Made by a program: the position numbers and the translations under genes
Shown here: in pieces, positions 42,433 to 51,770 of the stretch
Layout: each line of letters begins with the position of its first letter
Numbering within the stretch: the stretch's first letter is position 1
The notes under the pieces: generated by a model
Told to the model about the DNA's origin: nothing
Database searches by the model: none
The model's input: only the letters and a program-made list of their open reading frames with translations
From: Micromonospora narathiwatensis
GTDB lineage: Bacteria > Actinomycetota > Actinomycetes > Mycobacteriales > Micromonosporaceae
NCBI RefSeq assembly: GCF_900089605.1
Contig: NZ_LT594324.1
Coordinates: 1,922,001 to 1,986,000, forward strand
Direction of reading: 5' to 3'
Length of the DNA: 64,000 bases

Positions 42433-45400
42433 ATGCAGGTTGGCATCCTCGGGCCGTTGGTGGTGGCCGCCGACGGGCGGCAGGTGGAGATCGGCGGTGC
42501 CCGGCTGCGCCGGCTGCTGATCCTGCTCGCGCTGGAGGTCGGCCGCACGGTGACCGTGGAGGCGCTGACCGAGGCACTGTGGGCGGAGACCGCCCCCAGC
42601 GACCCGACCAACGCCGTTCAGTCCCTGGTGTCCCGGCTGCGTCGGGCGTTGCCGGTCACCACGGCCCTGCACTCCGCGCACGGCGGTTACCGGCTGGCGC
42701 TGCCCCGGGAGGCGGTCGACGCGTACCGGTTCGAGCGGCTGGCCCGCGAGGGGCAGCGGGCGCTGCGGGCCGGGGACGCGACCACCGCGACCACCCGCCT
42801 GGACGAGGCGCTGTCCCTGTGGCGCGGGCCGGCCCTCGCCGACGCGATCGACGCGCGGTACGCCGCGGCGGCCGCGGCCCGCCTGGAGGAGCTGCGGCTC
42901 TCCGCCCTGGAGGACCGGGCCGAGGCCGACCTGGTCGCCGGCCGGGGCGACCAACTCGTCGCCGAGCTGGAGGAGTTGGCCGCCCGGCATCCGCTGCGCG
43001 AGCGCATCCGGGCGCTGCTGATGAGCGCGCTCTACGGCACCGGGCGACAGGCCGAGGCGCTGCGCTCCTACGAGGAGTTCCGCGCCCGGCTCGCCGAGGA
43101 ACTCGGCATCGACCCGTCTCCCCGGGTACGCGACGTGCACGTGGCGATGCTCCGGGGCGACTTCGCGCTGTCGCCCGCCGCCGCGCCCTCGCCGGCTGCC
43201 GGACCCGCGTCGCCGAACCCGCCGGGGCCGACGCCGGCCGGTCGGGCCGTCGGGTCGCCGCCGGCACCCGCGGCCGCCCGGCCGGTCGCCCCGCCCGGCA
43301 ACCTGCGCGCCCCGCTGACCACCTTCGTGGGCCGCGGCGGCGAGCTGCGGCGGCTCGGCGACCAGCTCCGGGACGGGCGGCTGGTGACCCTGGTGGGCCC
43401 GGGCGGCGCCGGCAAGACCCGGCTGGCCAGCACGCTCGCCGGATCGCTGGCCGCCACCCACCCCGGCGGCGCGTGGCTGGTGGAACTGGCGGCCGTCACC
43501 GACCCGGACGACGTGCCGCAGGTGATCGTGCGGTCGCTCGGCCTGCGCGAGGCGGGCCTGCTGGACGGCCCCGCCCCCCGGGACGTGCTGGAGCAACTGG
43601 TCGAGGCGTTCTCGGTGGCGCCGACGCTGCTGGTGCTGGACAACTGCGAGCACCTGGTGGACGCCGCCGCCCGGCTGGTCGACGAGCTGCTCGGCCGCTG
43701 CCCCGAGCTGCGGGTCGTGGCGACCAGCCGGGAGCCGCTGGGCATCGTCGGCGAGGCACTGTGCCCGGTGCCGCCGCTCGCGTTGCCCCGTCCGGCGGCG
43801 ACCCGCGCCGAGGCCGTCGAGTCGGCGGCGGTGCAACTCTTCGTCAACCGGGCGTCGGCGGTCCGGCCCGGTTTCGCGGTCACCGACGCCAACGTGGACG
43901 CCGTGGTGGAGATCTGCCGTCGGCTGGACGGGCTCCCCCTGGCCATCGAGCTGGCCGCCGCCCGGACCCGTACGCTGCCCGTGGAGGAGTTGGCGGCCCG
44001 CCTCTCCGACCGGTTTCGGCTGCTCACCGGCGGCAGCCGGACGGCCACGCCCCGGCACCGGACGCTGCGCGCGGTGGTGGCCTGGAGCTGGGACCTGTTG
44101 GAGGAGGACGAGCGGCGGCTGGCGCGGCGGCTGGCCGTCTTCCCCGGGGCCATCACCCCGCAGAGCGCGGCCCGCCTCTGCGCGCTGCCACCCGCGGTCA
44201 CGCCGGCCCCGCTGGACTTGCTGGCCGCGCTGGTGGACAAGTCGCTCCTGCAACGGCTGGACGGCCCCCGACCCCGTTACCGGATGCTGGAGACGATCCG
44301 GGAGTACGGCCTGGAGTGGCTGGCCGAGGAGGGTGAGGTGGCCGCCGCGCGGCAGGCGCACGCCGAGTACTTCCTGCAACTGTCCGAGCAGGCGGAGCCC
44401 CGGTTGCGCGGGCCGGACCAGGTGACCTGGCTGCCCGTGCTGACCGCCGAGCGGGAGAACCTGCTCGCGGCGTTCCACTTCGCCTGCGATACCGGCGACG
44501 CGGCGGTGGCGGTCCGGCTGGCCGCCGCCGTCAGCCCGCTCTGGACGGTGCAGGGCAATCACGGCGAGGCCGCCGCCTGGCTGCGGGCGGTGCTCGAACT
44601 GCCCGGCGAGGCGCCGCCACGGGCGCGCCGGGTGGCCACCGCCGCCTACCTGTTCAACACCGTCCTCTCCGGCGGTCGGGTCGGCGGCGACGTCCCGATC
44701 GACACGCTGCTGGCCCGGCTGCCGGGCTCCGAGGGCCCGGACGACCATCCGATCGTCGCCCTGCTCGACCCGGCGCTGGCGTTCCTGCGGGAGGACACCG
44801 CCGCTGGCCTGTCGGCCATCGACCGGCTGCGTGACCACCCCGACCGGTGGGCGCGTGGCGCCCTGATGCTGCTCTCCGCCCTGCTGCACGGCCAGGACGG
44901 CGAGACCGACGCGATGCACGCCGACCTGACGCAGGCGGCGGCGGCGTTCCGCGAGACGGGCGACCGGTGGGGGCTTTCGATGACCCTCACCTTCGAGGCG
45001 CACGTCCAGCTCGTCCTCGGCGACTTTCCCGCGGCGATGACGGCCGCCGAGGAGGCCCGTACCCTGCTGCACACGTTGGACCCGGCGGACGACGCCGCGT
45101 TGCAGCGGGTCATGCTCGCCGTCGCGTTGACCTGGCACGGCGACCTGGCCCGGGCCCGCGACGAACTCCGGGCGCTCGTCGCGCCCGCCGCCCGACCCGT
45201 GGCGGCCCGCTACCAGGTGCTGGCCCACATCTGGCTGGGTCACCTCGCCCGCTACGACGGCGCCCTCGACGAGGCGGCCCGCGAGTACGACCGGGCCCGG
45301 GTGGACCTGGATCGGCTCACCTTCGACGCCGCGGTGTACCGGGCGATGCACCTGTGCGCCTCGGCCCAGTTGGCGGTGGCCCGGGGAGCCGAGGAGGCCG

Positions 45401-45714
45401 CCTGGGAGCACCTCGCCGCCGCGTTCGCCATCGCCGCCGAACCCGGCTACGCCCCGGTGCTGGCGGAGATCGGCGTGGCCGCGGCGGCGGCCTGCCTGGC
45501 GTGCGGGGAGGCGGAGCTGGCCGCCGAACTGCTGGGGGCCGCCAGCGCCCTGCACCGGGGCCCGGACTCGTTCCACCCCGACGCGACCGAGTTGGGCCGG
45601 CGGCTCGCCGGGGCGCTGGGCGGGGACGTCCACGCGGTCGCCGTCGAGCGGGGACGCTCACGGGACCGGGCGGACGCCCTCGCCCTCATCAGCGCTCAGG
45701 TACGGCGTCGGTAG
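42433..45714 (+). CDS. BTAD/NB-ARC (SARP-like) transcriptional regulator with TPR tail
   Basis: 1093 residues. N-terminal winged helix (LGPLVVAADGRQVEIGG, VEALTEALW), BTAD (~95-250, ending LAEELGIDPSPRVRDVH), a Pro/Ala linker, then a STAND ATPase with Walker A GPGGAGKTRL near 321 and LLVLDNCEHL near 398. A long TPR-like helical region runs to the C-terminus. Such proteins couple ATP binding to activation of local genes. It reads away from the SagB gene with an 88-base gap and overlaps the convergent ABC permease by 19 bases. The two ABC operons beside it are likely targets. Confidence 0.88.
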   Translation: MQVGILGPLVVAADGRQVEIGGARLRRLLILLALEVGRTVTVEALTEALWAETAPSDPTNAVQSLVSRLRRALPVTTALHSAHGGYRLALPREAVDAYRFERLAREGQRALRAGDATTATTRLDEALSLWRGPALADAIDARYAAAAAARLEELRLSALEDRAEADLVAGRGDQLVAELEELAARHPLRERIRALLMSALYGTGRQAEALRSYEEFRARLAEELGIDPSPRVRDVHVAMLRGDFALSPAAAPSPAAGPASPNPPGPTPAGRAVGSPPAPAAARPVAPPGNLRAPLTTFVGRGGELRRLGDQLRDGRLVTLVGPGGAGKTRLASTLAGSLAATHPGGAWLVELAAVTDPDDVPQVIVRSLGLREAGLLDGPAPRDVLEQLVEAFSVAPTLLVLDNCEHLVDAAARLVDELLGRCPELRVVATSREPLGIVGEALCPVPPLALPRPAATRAEAVESAAVQLFVNRASAVRPGFAVTDANVDAVVEICRRLDGLPLAIELAAARTRTLPVEELAARLSDRFRLLTGGSRTATPRHRTLRAVVAWSWDLLEEDERRLARRLAVFPGAITPQSAARLCALPPAVTPAPLDLLAALVDKSLLQRLDGPRPRYRMLETIREYGLEWLAEEGEVAAARQAHAEYFLQLSEQAEPRLRGPDQVTWLPVLTAERENLLAAFHFACDTGDAAVAVRLAAAVSPLWTVQGNHGEAAAWLRAVLELPGEAPPRARRVATAAYLFNTVLSGGRVGGDVPIDTLLARLPGSEGPDDHPIVALLDPALAFLREDTAAGLSAIDRLRDHPDRWARGALMLLSALLHGQDGETDAMHADLTQAAAAFRETGDRWGLSMTLTFEAHVQLVLGDFPAAMTAAEEARTLLHTLDPADDAALQRVMLAVALTWHGDLARARDELRALVAPAARPVAARYQVLAHIWLGHLARYDGALDEAAREYDRARVDLDRLTFDAAVYRAMHLCASAQLAVARGAEEAAWEHLAAAFAIAAEPGYAPVLAEIGVAAAAACLACGEAELAAELLGAASALHRGPDSFHPDATELGRRLAGALGGDVHAVAVERGRSRDRADALALISAQVRRR

Positions 45715-46517
45715 GCCCGGACGGCGAGCGGCGCGAAGAACACCAGCAGCCCGAACGACCAGAGCAACGTCCGCATCACCGGCCCGGCCACCGGCCCGCC
45801 GAGCAGCAGACCCCGGCACGCCTCCATGGCGTGGCTGGCCGGGTTGATCTTCACCCAGGCCTGCAGCCAGCCGGGCAGGGTGTCGGTGGGCGCCACCATG
45901 TTGGTGCCGAAGGCCAGCGGGAACATGGTGAGCGTGACGATGCCCTGCACCCCGGCGGCGTCCCGGGACACCACACCGGCCAGGACGTAACCCCAGCTCA
46001 GGCAGAAGCCGAAGAAGACCGTCAGGGCGCAGGCGGCCAGCGCCTGGAGGAAGCCGGTCTCCACCCGGAAGCCGAGCAGGTAGCCGAACGCGAACACGGT
46101 GACCAGCGAGATCACGTACCGGATCAGGTCGCCGAGGACCGAGCCGATCAGCGGTGCCGACCGGCCGATGGGCAGGCTGCGGAACCGTTCGAAGACGCCG
46201 GTGCGGATGTCCGCGTTCAGGTTCACCCCGGTGATCATGATGCCCGAGATGATCACGGTCATCACCAGCGCGGCCGGGAAGATGAACTGGAGGTAGTTCT
46301 TGGTGTTGCCGGAGACCGCGCCGCCGAACAGGTAGACGAACATCACCAGGAAGATCACCGGAATGAGCACCGCGTGGGCGAGGCCCTCCGGGGTGCGGCG
46401 TACCTTGATCAGGCTCCGCCGGGCCAGCGCGAGGCTGTGCCGGAGCAGCCCGTACGGGCGCCGGACCGGCTCGGTGATCGTGCCGGCGGACTGGTTGGGG
46501 ACGCTGGTCGCGGTCAC
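45696..46517 (-). CDS. ABC-2 type permease (DrrB-like)
   Basis: 273 residues with six predicted membrane helices. The ABC-2 signature region includes NKYLQFI-like FPAALVMTVIISGIMITG near residue 80 and FRSLPIGRSAPLIG after it. The C-terminus is LLVFFAPLAVRAYRRRT. With the ATPase upstream it forms a two-component exporter of the daunorubicin DrrAB type. The GTG start at 46517 has AAGGAGG upstream and overlaps the ATPase stop (GTGA). Its 3' end overlaps the convergent regulator gene by 19 bases. Confidence 0.88.
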   Translation of the reverse strand: MTATSVPNQSAGTITEPVRRPYGLLRHSLALARRSLIKVRRTPEGLAHAVLIPVIFLVMFVYLFGGAVSGNTKNYLQFIFPAALVMTVIISGIMITGVNLNADIRTGVFERFRSLPIGRSAPLIGSVLGDLIRYVISLVTVFAFGYLLGFRVETGFLQALAACALTVFFGFCLSWGYVLAGVVSRDAAGVQGIVTLTMFPLAFGTNMVAPTDTLPGWLQAWVKINPASHAMEACRGLLLGGPVAGPVMRTLLWSFGLLVFFAPLAVRAYRRRT

Positions 46518-47479
46518 GCCGCCACCTCCTTGTCGCGCTCGGGCTCGGCGGTGTGCCGGCCGGTGAGGGTGAAGAACACCTCGTCCAGGCTGGGCAGCCG
46601 CAGGGACAGCTCGGTCACCGCGATGTTCGCCGCGGCGAGCTGGCGGACCACCTCGGTGAACGCGGAGTCGCCGACCACCGGCACGGTGAGCACCCCGGGA
46701 CCGACCTGCTCGGGCACGTGCCCGGCGACGCTGCCCAGGATGGCCGCGGCCTCGCTCAGCTGGGCCGGGTCCGCCGCGCGTAGCTGGATGGTCTGCCCGC
46801 CGACGACCTGCTTCAGCTCGTCCGGGCTGCCGTTGGCGATGACCTTGCCCTGGCCGAGCACGACGATGTCGTCGGAGAGGGTGTCCGCCTCCTCCAGGTA
46901 CTGCGTGGTGAGCAGGACGGTGGTGCCGTCGCCGGCCATCGTCCGGATCATCCGCCAGACCTCCTCCCGCTTGGCCGGGTCGAGCCCGGTCGTCGGCTCG
47001 TCGAGGAAGATCACCCTGGGTCGACCGATCATGCTGGCGGCCAGGTCGAGCCGGCGTCGCATGCCACCGGAGTAGGTGCCGACCCGGCGACCGGCCGCCT
47101 CGGTCAGCTCGAACCGCTCCAGCAACTCGCCGGCCCGGGAGGTCGCCTCGGCCTTGCGCAGGTCGAGGAGCTGGCCGATGAGCACCAGGTTCTCCGTGCC
47201 GGTCAGGTCCTCGTCGACCGAGGTGTCCTGACCGGCGATGCCGATCAGCCGGCGCACCCGGGCCGGGTGACGGACGACGTCCACCCCGCCCACCATCGCG
47301 GTGCCCGAGTCCGGGCGCAGCAGGGTGGCGAGGATGCGTACCGCGGTGGTCTTGCCCGCGCCGTTGGGGCCCAGCACGCTCAGGACCGTGCCGGCCCGGG
47401 CCGCGAAGTCGACGCCGCTGAGCGCTGTGTTCGTGCCGAAACGCTTGACGAGGGCCTCGGCCTGGAATCCGTACTGCAT
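46514..47479 (-). CDS. ABC transporter ATPase (DrrA-like)
   Basis: 321 residues. Walker [10 protein letters not shown] near residue 40, signature YSGGMRRRLDLA near 140, Walker B VIFLDEPTTGLDP after it, plus the C-terminal ~90-residue extension found in DrrA-type drug pumps. It powers the permease encoded next. I chose ATG 47479. The frame stays open to a GTG at 47530, giving an N-terminus MTAIC that is also seen in the second ABC operon, so an upstream start is possible. No clear Shine-Dalgarno precedes the ATG. Confidence 0.88.
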   Translation of the reverse strand: MQYGFQAEALVKRFGTNTALSGVDFAARAGTVLSVLGPNGAGKTTAVRILATLLRPDSGTAMVGGVDVVRHPARVRRLIGIAGQDTSVDEDLTGTENLVLIGQLLDLRKAEATSRAGELLERFELTEAAGRRVGTYSGGMRRRLDLAASMIGRPRVIFLDEPTTGLDPAKREEVWRMIRTMAGDGTTVLLTTQYLEEADTLSDDIVVLGQGKVIANGSPDELKQVVGGQTIQLRAADPAQLSEAAAILGSVAGHVPEQVGPGVLTVPVVGDSAFTEVVRQLAAANIAVTELSLRLPSLDEVFFTLTGRHTAEPERDKEVAA

Positions 47480-47500
47480 GAGCCGATGCTGGCAGCGCCC

Positions 47501-47538
47501 GCTGGCAGAGCCCGCACAGATCGCTGTCACCTGGTCAC
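47501..47538 (-). promoter_or_regulatory. 38-bp element shared by both ABC operons, copy 1
   Basis: On the minus strand it begins GTGACCA, then GGTGACAGCGATCTG, and ends TCTGCCAGC. 34 of 38 bases match the copy at 50164-50201, and both end 21 bases before their ATG. GTGAC is repeated at an 8-base interval. It is a likely regulator-binding or promoter element. A second CTGCCAGC follows in this copy only. Confidence 0.55.
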
Positions 47539-47544
47539 AAAGGG

Positions 47545-47588
47545 GCGGGGCCGTGGCCGACCACGGGGGGAGTCGACCACGGCCCCGC
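47545..47588 (-). terminator. hairpin terminator after the ABC-2 permease of the second ABC operon
   Basis: Arms of 17 bases (47545-47561 and 47572-47588) pair with a single mismatch around a 10-base loop, ending 18 bases beyond the permease stop. It separates the two minus-strand ABC operons. Confidence 0.65.
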
Positions 47589-47605
47589 AGGGGGGTGAGC
47601 AGGGT

Positions 47606-49228
47606 TCAGGCGGTGTCCAGGTCCCGCCGCCGGAAGGTGGCCAGACCGGCCGCCCCCAACAGCAGCACCAGCACCCCCAGCCACACCAGCGGCGCCGCGG
47701 TCACGTCGCCACCGGGCAGGCGGGGCAGATGGGTGAACGGGGAGACGTCCATGACCCACTGGTTCAGCTCCAGCACCGGGCCGAGCTGTGCGATGAGCAG
47801 GATCGCCCCGACGAAGAGCCAGGCGACGAGCGTGGCCCCGGGCAGCAGCCCGAACAGGGCCCCGGCCAGCGCGGCCGGGAGCAGCGCCGCGGGCAGCTGC
47901 ACCAGCGACGCGCCGAGGATCCGGGGCAGCTCGCCGCCCACGTCCCCGGACCGCGCCCCGTGCACCAGCCCGACCACCAGACCGGCGGTGACCAGCAGCA
48001 CCAGCACGCCGAACACGGCCACCAGCACGTGGCTGAGCGCGTACCGGGTCCGGGTCACCGCGGCGGCCAGCACCGGCTCCGCCCGCAGCCCGGACTCCTC
48101 CGAACGCAGCCGCAGCACCGCCGAGACCGCGTACGCGGCGGCGGCCAGGCCGAGGATCCGCAGCACCCAGACCAGGTAGCTGTCGACCAGCACGTCGGCG
48201 CCGCCGAGCTGGCGGATCGCCTTGGCCGCGGTGTCGTTGTTGCCCACCATGTCGGTGATGTCGTGGGCCAGCGAGCCGAGCACGGCGGCGCCGACCGCCA
48301 CGCCGGCCGCCCAGGAGATCAGGCTGCTGCGCTGCAGCCGCCAGGCCAGGGCGAGCGGGGTGGCCAGTCCGGGCCGGGCGTCCGGCGGGCCGAGCCGCGC
48401 CGCGAACAGGCCCGCGCCGATGTCCCGCCGCTGGCTCAGCATGATCGCCGCGCCGGTCAGCACCGCCCCGGTCACCACCGCCAGCGCCAGCACCCACCAG
48501 CGCTCTCCGGCGTACGGCCGGAGCTGGTAGAACCAGCCGGTGGGGGAGACCCAGGCGAGTTGCCGGGTGCCCCCGGTGCCGTCGTTCGCCACCGACGCCG
48601 AGTCGGCGACGCCGCGCAGCAGGAAGGTGGCGCCGAAGACGGCCAGCGCGATGCCGTTGGCGGTGCGGGCGGCCTCCACCAGTTGCGCGCTCACCGCCGC
48701 GACGGCGGCGAAGACCCAGCCGACCATGGTGACGCCCAGCCCGTACGCCAGCGAGCCGGCGCCGGGCAGCCCGGCCCCCATCAGGCCGGCCGCGGTGCCC
48801 AGCCCGATCAGCAGGTCGGCGGCACCGACCACGAGCAGGGCGGCGGCCAGCCGGGCGTGCCGGCCGACAGCGGCGGCGGTGACCAGCTCCGCCCGGCCGC
48901 TCTCCTCCTCGGTACGGGTGTAGCGGACGACCAGCATGAGGCTGGTGATCGCGACCAGCAGCAGCACCCAGACCGCGCTCTCCTTGACCACGATCCCGCC
49001 GAGGCCGTCGACGCCGAGGCTCGGCCCGCTGAACACCGCGGCCGCCGGGTTGCTGCCGACACCCTCGGCGTACTCGCGTTGCTTCTCCGCGCTGGCGTAG
49101 ACGTCGGCCAGCGACCCGGCCGGGCCGGCGGCGAGGCTGATCGCGAGCAGGATCCACACCGGCAGGCCGATCCGGTCCCGGCGCAGCGCGAGCCGGGCCA
49201 GTCGCCACGTGCCCACCAGCTCACTCAT
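47606..49228 (-). CDS. large ABC exporter permease (polyketide antibiotic transporter type)
   Basis: 540 residues, about 12 membrane helices in two halves, Ala/Leu/Val-rich. The N-terminus [20 protein letters not shown] and the following helix match the actinobacterial two-half exporter permeases that pair with a single ATPase. The ATG overlaps the stop of the ATPase gene (ATGA), so they form one operon. The likely role is export of the cluster product or a toxic precursor. This differs from the first ABC pair, whose permease is half this size. Confidence 0.86.
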   Translation of the reverse strand: MSELVGTWRLARLALRRDRIGLPVWILLAISLAAGPAGSLADVYASAEKQREYAEGVGSNPAAAVFSGPSLGVDGLGGIVVKESAVWVLLLVAITSLMLVVRYTRTEEESGRAELVTAAAVGRHARLAAALLVVGAADLLIGLGTAAGLMGAGLPGAGSLAYGLGVTMVGWVFAAVAAVSAQLVEAARTANGIALAVFGATFLLRGVADSASVANDGTGGTRQLAWVSPTGWFYQLRPYAGERWWVLALAVVTGAVLTGAAIMLSQRRDIGAGLFAARLGPPDARPGLATPLALAWRLQRSSLISWAAGVAVGAAVLGSLAHDITDMVGNNDTAAKAIRQLGGADVLVDSYLVWVLRILGLAAAAYAVSAVLRLRSEESGLRAEPVLAAAVTRTRYALSHVLVAVFGVLVLLVTAGLVVGLVHGARSGDVGGELPRILGASLVQLPAALLPAALAGALFGLLPGATLVAWLFVGAILLIAQLGPVLELNQWVMDVSPFTHLPRLPGGDVTAAPLVWLGVLVLLLGAAGLATFRRRDLDTA

Positions 49229-50142
49229 CGGGCACCGACCTTCTCACCGCTCTGGTGCGGGCCCACGTCGTAGTGGCGCAGGAACAGCTCCTCCAGCGTG
49301 GGCGGCTGGCTGACCAGCTCCCGCGTTTCGTACTCGCCGAGGCGGCGCAGCACCGCCGGCATCGCGTCCGGGTCGACCTGGAGGCTGATCCGGTCGCCGT
49401 CGACCGTGACGTTGTGCGTGCCGGGCAGCTCGCCGAGGCCGTCGGCCGGGCGGCCCAGCCGGGCGTGGATGGTGGTGCGGGTCAGGTGGCGCAGGTCGCT
49501 CAGCGAGCCGGTCTCCACGATCCGCCCGGAGCGGATGATGCTGACCCGGTCGCAGAGCTTCTCGACCTCGCCGAGGATGTGGCTGGCCAGCAGCACGGTG
49601 CGGCCCTCCCGGCGGACCTCGCTCACGCACTGGCTGAACACCTCGGACATCAGCGGGTCGAGACCGGAGGTGGGCTCGTCCAGGATGAACAGCTCCACGT
49701 CCGAGGCGAACGCCGCGACCAGGGCGACCTTCTGCCGGTTGCCCTTCGAGTAGGCCCGGCCCTTCTTGCGCGGGTCGAGCTGGAAGCGGTCGAGCAGCTC
49801 GGCCTTGCGGGCCGGGTCCAGCCCGCCGCGCAGCCGGCCGAGCAGGTCGATGGTCTCCCCGCCCGAGAGCCGCGGCCAGAGGCTCACGTCGCCCGGCACG
49901 TACGCCAGCCGCTTGTGCAGCCGGGTGATGTCCCGCCAGGGGTCGCCGTCGAGCAGCCGTACCGCGCCCGCGTCGGCGCGCAGCAGGCCGAGCAGAACCC
50001 GGATCGTGGTCGTCTTGCCCGCGCCGTTGGGACCCAGGAAACCGTGCACCTCGCCGGTGCGCACGGTCAGGTCGATGCCGTCCAGCGCCACCGTCTTGCC
50101 GAATCGTTTGACCAGGCCCTGGGCCTGGAAGGCGTCACTCAT
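49225..50142 (-). CDS. ABC transporter ATPase, second exporter
   Basis: 305 residues. Walker [10 protein letters not shown] near residue 38, Walker [14 protein letters not shown] near 160. The signature loop is YSKGNRQK instead of LSGGQ, common in this exporter subfamily. ATG 50142 has no obvious Shine-Dalgarno; as in the first ABC operon the frame extends upstream to a GTG giving MTAIC. It works with the 540-residue permease. The conserved 38-bp element lies just upstream. Confidence 0.87.
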   Translation of the reverse strand: MSDAFQAQGLVKRFGKTVALDGIDLTVRTGEVHGFLGPNGAGKTTTIRVLLGLLRADAGAVRLLDGDPWRDITRLHKRLAYVPGDVSLWPRLSGGETIDLLGRLRGGLDPARKAELLDRFQLDPRKKGRAYSKGNRQKVALVAAFASDVELFILDEPTSGLDPLMSEVFSQCVSEVRREGRTVLLASHILGEVEKLCDRVSIIRSGRIVETGSLSDLRHLTRTTIHARLGRPADGLGELPGTHNVTVDGDRISLQVDPDAMPAVLRRLGEYETRELVSQPPTLEELFLRHYDVGPHQSGEKVGAR

Positions 50143-50163
50143 GCGGCGAGGTTCGCAACCGGT

Positions 50164-50201
50164 GCTGGCAGACGACGCACAGATCGCTGTCACCCGGTCA
50201 C
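50164..50201 (-). promoter_or_regulatory. 38-bp element shared by both ABC operons, copy 2
   Basis: Matches copy 1 at 34 of 38 bases (minus strand: GTGACCG, GGTGACAGCGATCTG, TCTGCCAGC) and has the same 21-base distance to the ATG. It lies in the 64-base gap after the GMC oxidoreductase gene, so this ATPase probably has its own promoter despite the close spacing. Confidence 0.55.
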
Positions 50202-50206
50202 CGGGC

Positions 50207-51727
50207 TCAGCACAACCAGTCGGCCGCCCGTTCGCCGAGCATCACGCAGGTCAGGTTGGGGGTGGCCCGGGGTACGGCCGGCAGCACGGAGGCGTCCACC
50301 ACCCGCAGCCCGGCCACCCCGCGCACGCGCAGGAACTGGTCGACCACCGCTCCCGGATCGTCGTCCGGCCCCATCCGGGCGGTGCCGGTCGGGTGCCAGG
50401 ACGGCGCCGTGAAGGTGCGTACCGCCCGGCGCAGCAGCGGCTCCTCCGCCACCATCCGGTCGGTCCAGAGCAGCACCCGGTCCAGCAGGTCGCGCATCGC
50501 CGGCGCCCGCAGCAGTGACCAGACCAGCCGGGCGCCGGTCATCAGCCGCTGCTCGTCGCGGGGTTCCCGGGCCAGGTTGAGCCGGATCTCCGGCGGGGTG
50601 TCCGGGGCCGCGTCGCGCAGGTGGACGCTGCCCCGCGAGTCGCTGCTCATCAGCATCACCGCCACCGACACCCCGGGCCGTCCCCGCAGCATCGGGCCGA
50701 GGGTGGGCACGTCCTCCGGCGCGACGTTGCAGTTGAGGAAGACCATCAGGTCCGGGTCGACGCCGTCGCTCGCCGCGCGGGCCACCACCGAGTGCCACGG
50801 GTCGCCGGCCCGGCACAGCCCGGCCCGCGGCACCGCCCAGATGCCCAGCAGCGGGTGGTCGCTGAGGTTCGCGCCGACGCCGGGCAGGTCCACCCAGGGC
50901 CGGATGCCGAGCGCGGCCAGCCGGTCGGCCGGCCCGATGCCGGACCGTTGCAGCAGCAGCGGGCTGTTGACCGCGCCCGCGCACAGAGTCACCCGGTCGG
51001 CCTCGACCCGCACCGGCCGGCCGTCCCGCCGTACCTCGACCCCGGTGACCCGGGAGCCGTCCCCGAGCAGCCGCAGCGCGGTGGAGTCCGGCCAGACGGT
51101 CAGGTTCGGCCGGCCCCGCGCGGCGGCCAGGTACGTCTCGGCGGTGTCCATCCGGCGTCCGTGCCGCGAGTTCGTCGGCAGCGGCCCCACGCCGGGGGTC
51201 GGCGTGCCGTTCAGGTCGGCCACCGGTGGCAGGCCCTGCTCGCGGCAGGCGTCGACGAAGGCGTCGCTGATCGGCGTGGTGGCGGCCAGCCGGCGGATCG
51301 GGACCGGCCCCCGGTCGCCGTGCTCCGGACCCGTCACGTCGTGGTCGGTCTCCAGCCGGACGAAGTACGGCAGCACCTTCCACCAGGCCCACTCCGGATT
51401 GCCGGCCGCCGCCCACTCGTCGAAGTCGGCCGGCAGGCCGCGCAGCGCGATCGCGCCGTTCACCGCCGACGAGCCGCCCACCACCCGGCCCACCCGGTAC
51501 GGGACGGGCCGCTCCCCGTCGGCGGTCTGGTAGTCCCAGTTCAACCCCGCCAGCGTCGGCCGGCCGAGCTGCTCCGGACCGCGCTGCGTTCCGTTCCGTT
51601 CCGGTCCGGCCTCGACCAGCAGCACCCGCCGCCCGGACTGTTCGGAGAGGCGGCTGGCGAGGGTGGCGCCGGCCGATCCGGCGCCCACCACCACGTCGTC
51701 CCAGCCGCTGCCCGGCTCGCCGGTCAC
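50207..51727 (-). CDS. GMC family (glucose-methanol-choline) FAD oxidoreductase
   Basis: 506 residues. FAD motif [12 protein letters not shown] near residue 13, the GMC signature [12 protein letters not shown] near 80, [16 protein letters not shown] near 250, and the catalytic segment [11 protein letters not shown] near 441-451 with the active His, followed by [10 protein letters not shown]. These enzymes oxidise alcohols to carbonyls with oxygen or another acceptor. In this cluster it may oxidise a polyketide hydroxyl. The GTG at 51727 follows GGGAGGCG. The gene follows the NRPS by 43 bases and is probably in its operon. Confidence 0.9.
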   Translation of the reverse strand: MTGEPGSGWDDVVVGAGSAGATLASRLSEQSGRRVLLVEAGPERNGTQRGPEQLGRPTLAGLNWDYQTADGERPVPYRVGRVVGGSSAVNGAIALRGLPADFDEWAAAGNPEWAWWKVLPYFVRLETDHDVTGPEHGDRGPVPIRRLAATTPISDAFVDACREQGLPPVADLNGTPTPGVGPLPTNSRHGRRMDTAETYLAAARGRPNLTVWPDSTALRLLGDGSRVTGVEVRRDGRPVRVEADRVTLCAGAVNSPLLLQRSGIGPADRLAALGIRPWVDLPGVGANLSDHPLLGIWAVPRAGLCRAGDPWHSVVARAASDGVDPDLMVFLNCNVAPEDVPTLGPMLRGRPGVSVAVMLMSSDSRGSVHLRDAAPDTPPEIRLNLAREPRDEQRLMTGARLVWSLLRAPAMRDLLDRVLLWTDRMVAEEPLLRRAVRTFTAPSWHPTGTARMGPDDDPGAVVDQFLRVRGVAGLRVVDASVLPAVPRATPNLTCVMLGERAADWLC

Positions 51728-51770
51728 ACCGCCTCCCTCGGGCCCCGCACGGTCCGCTCCCGTCGCGCGT

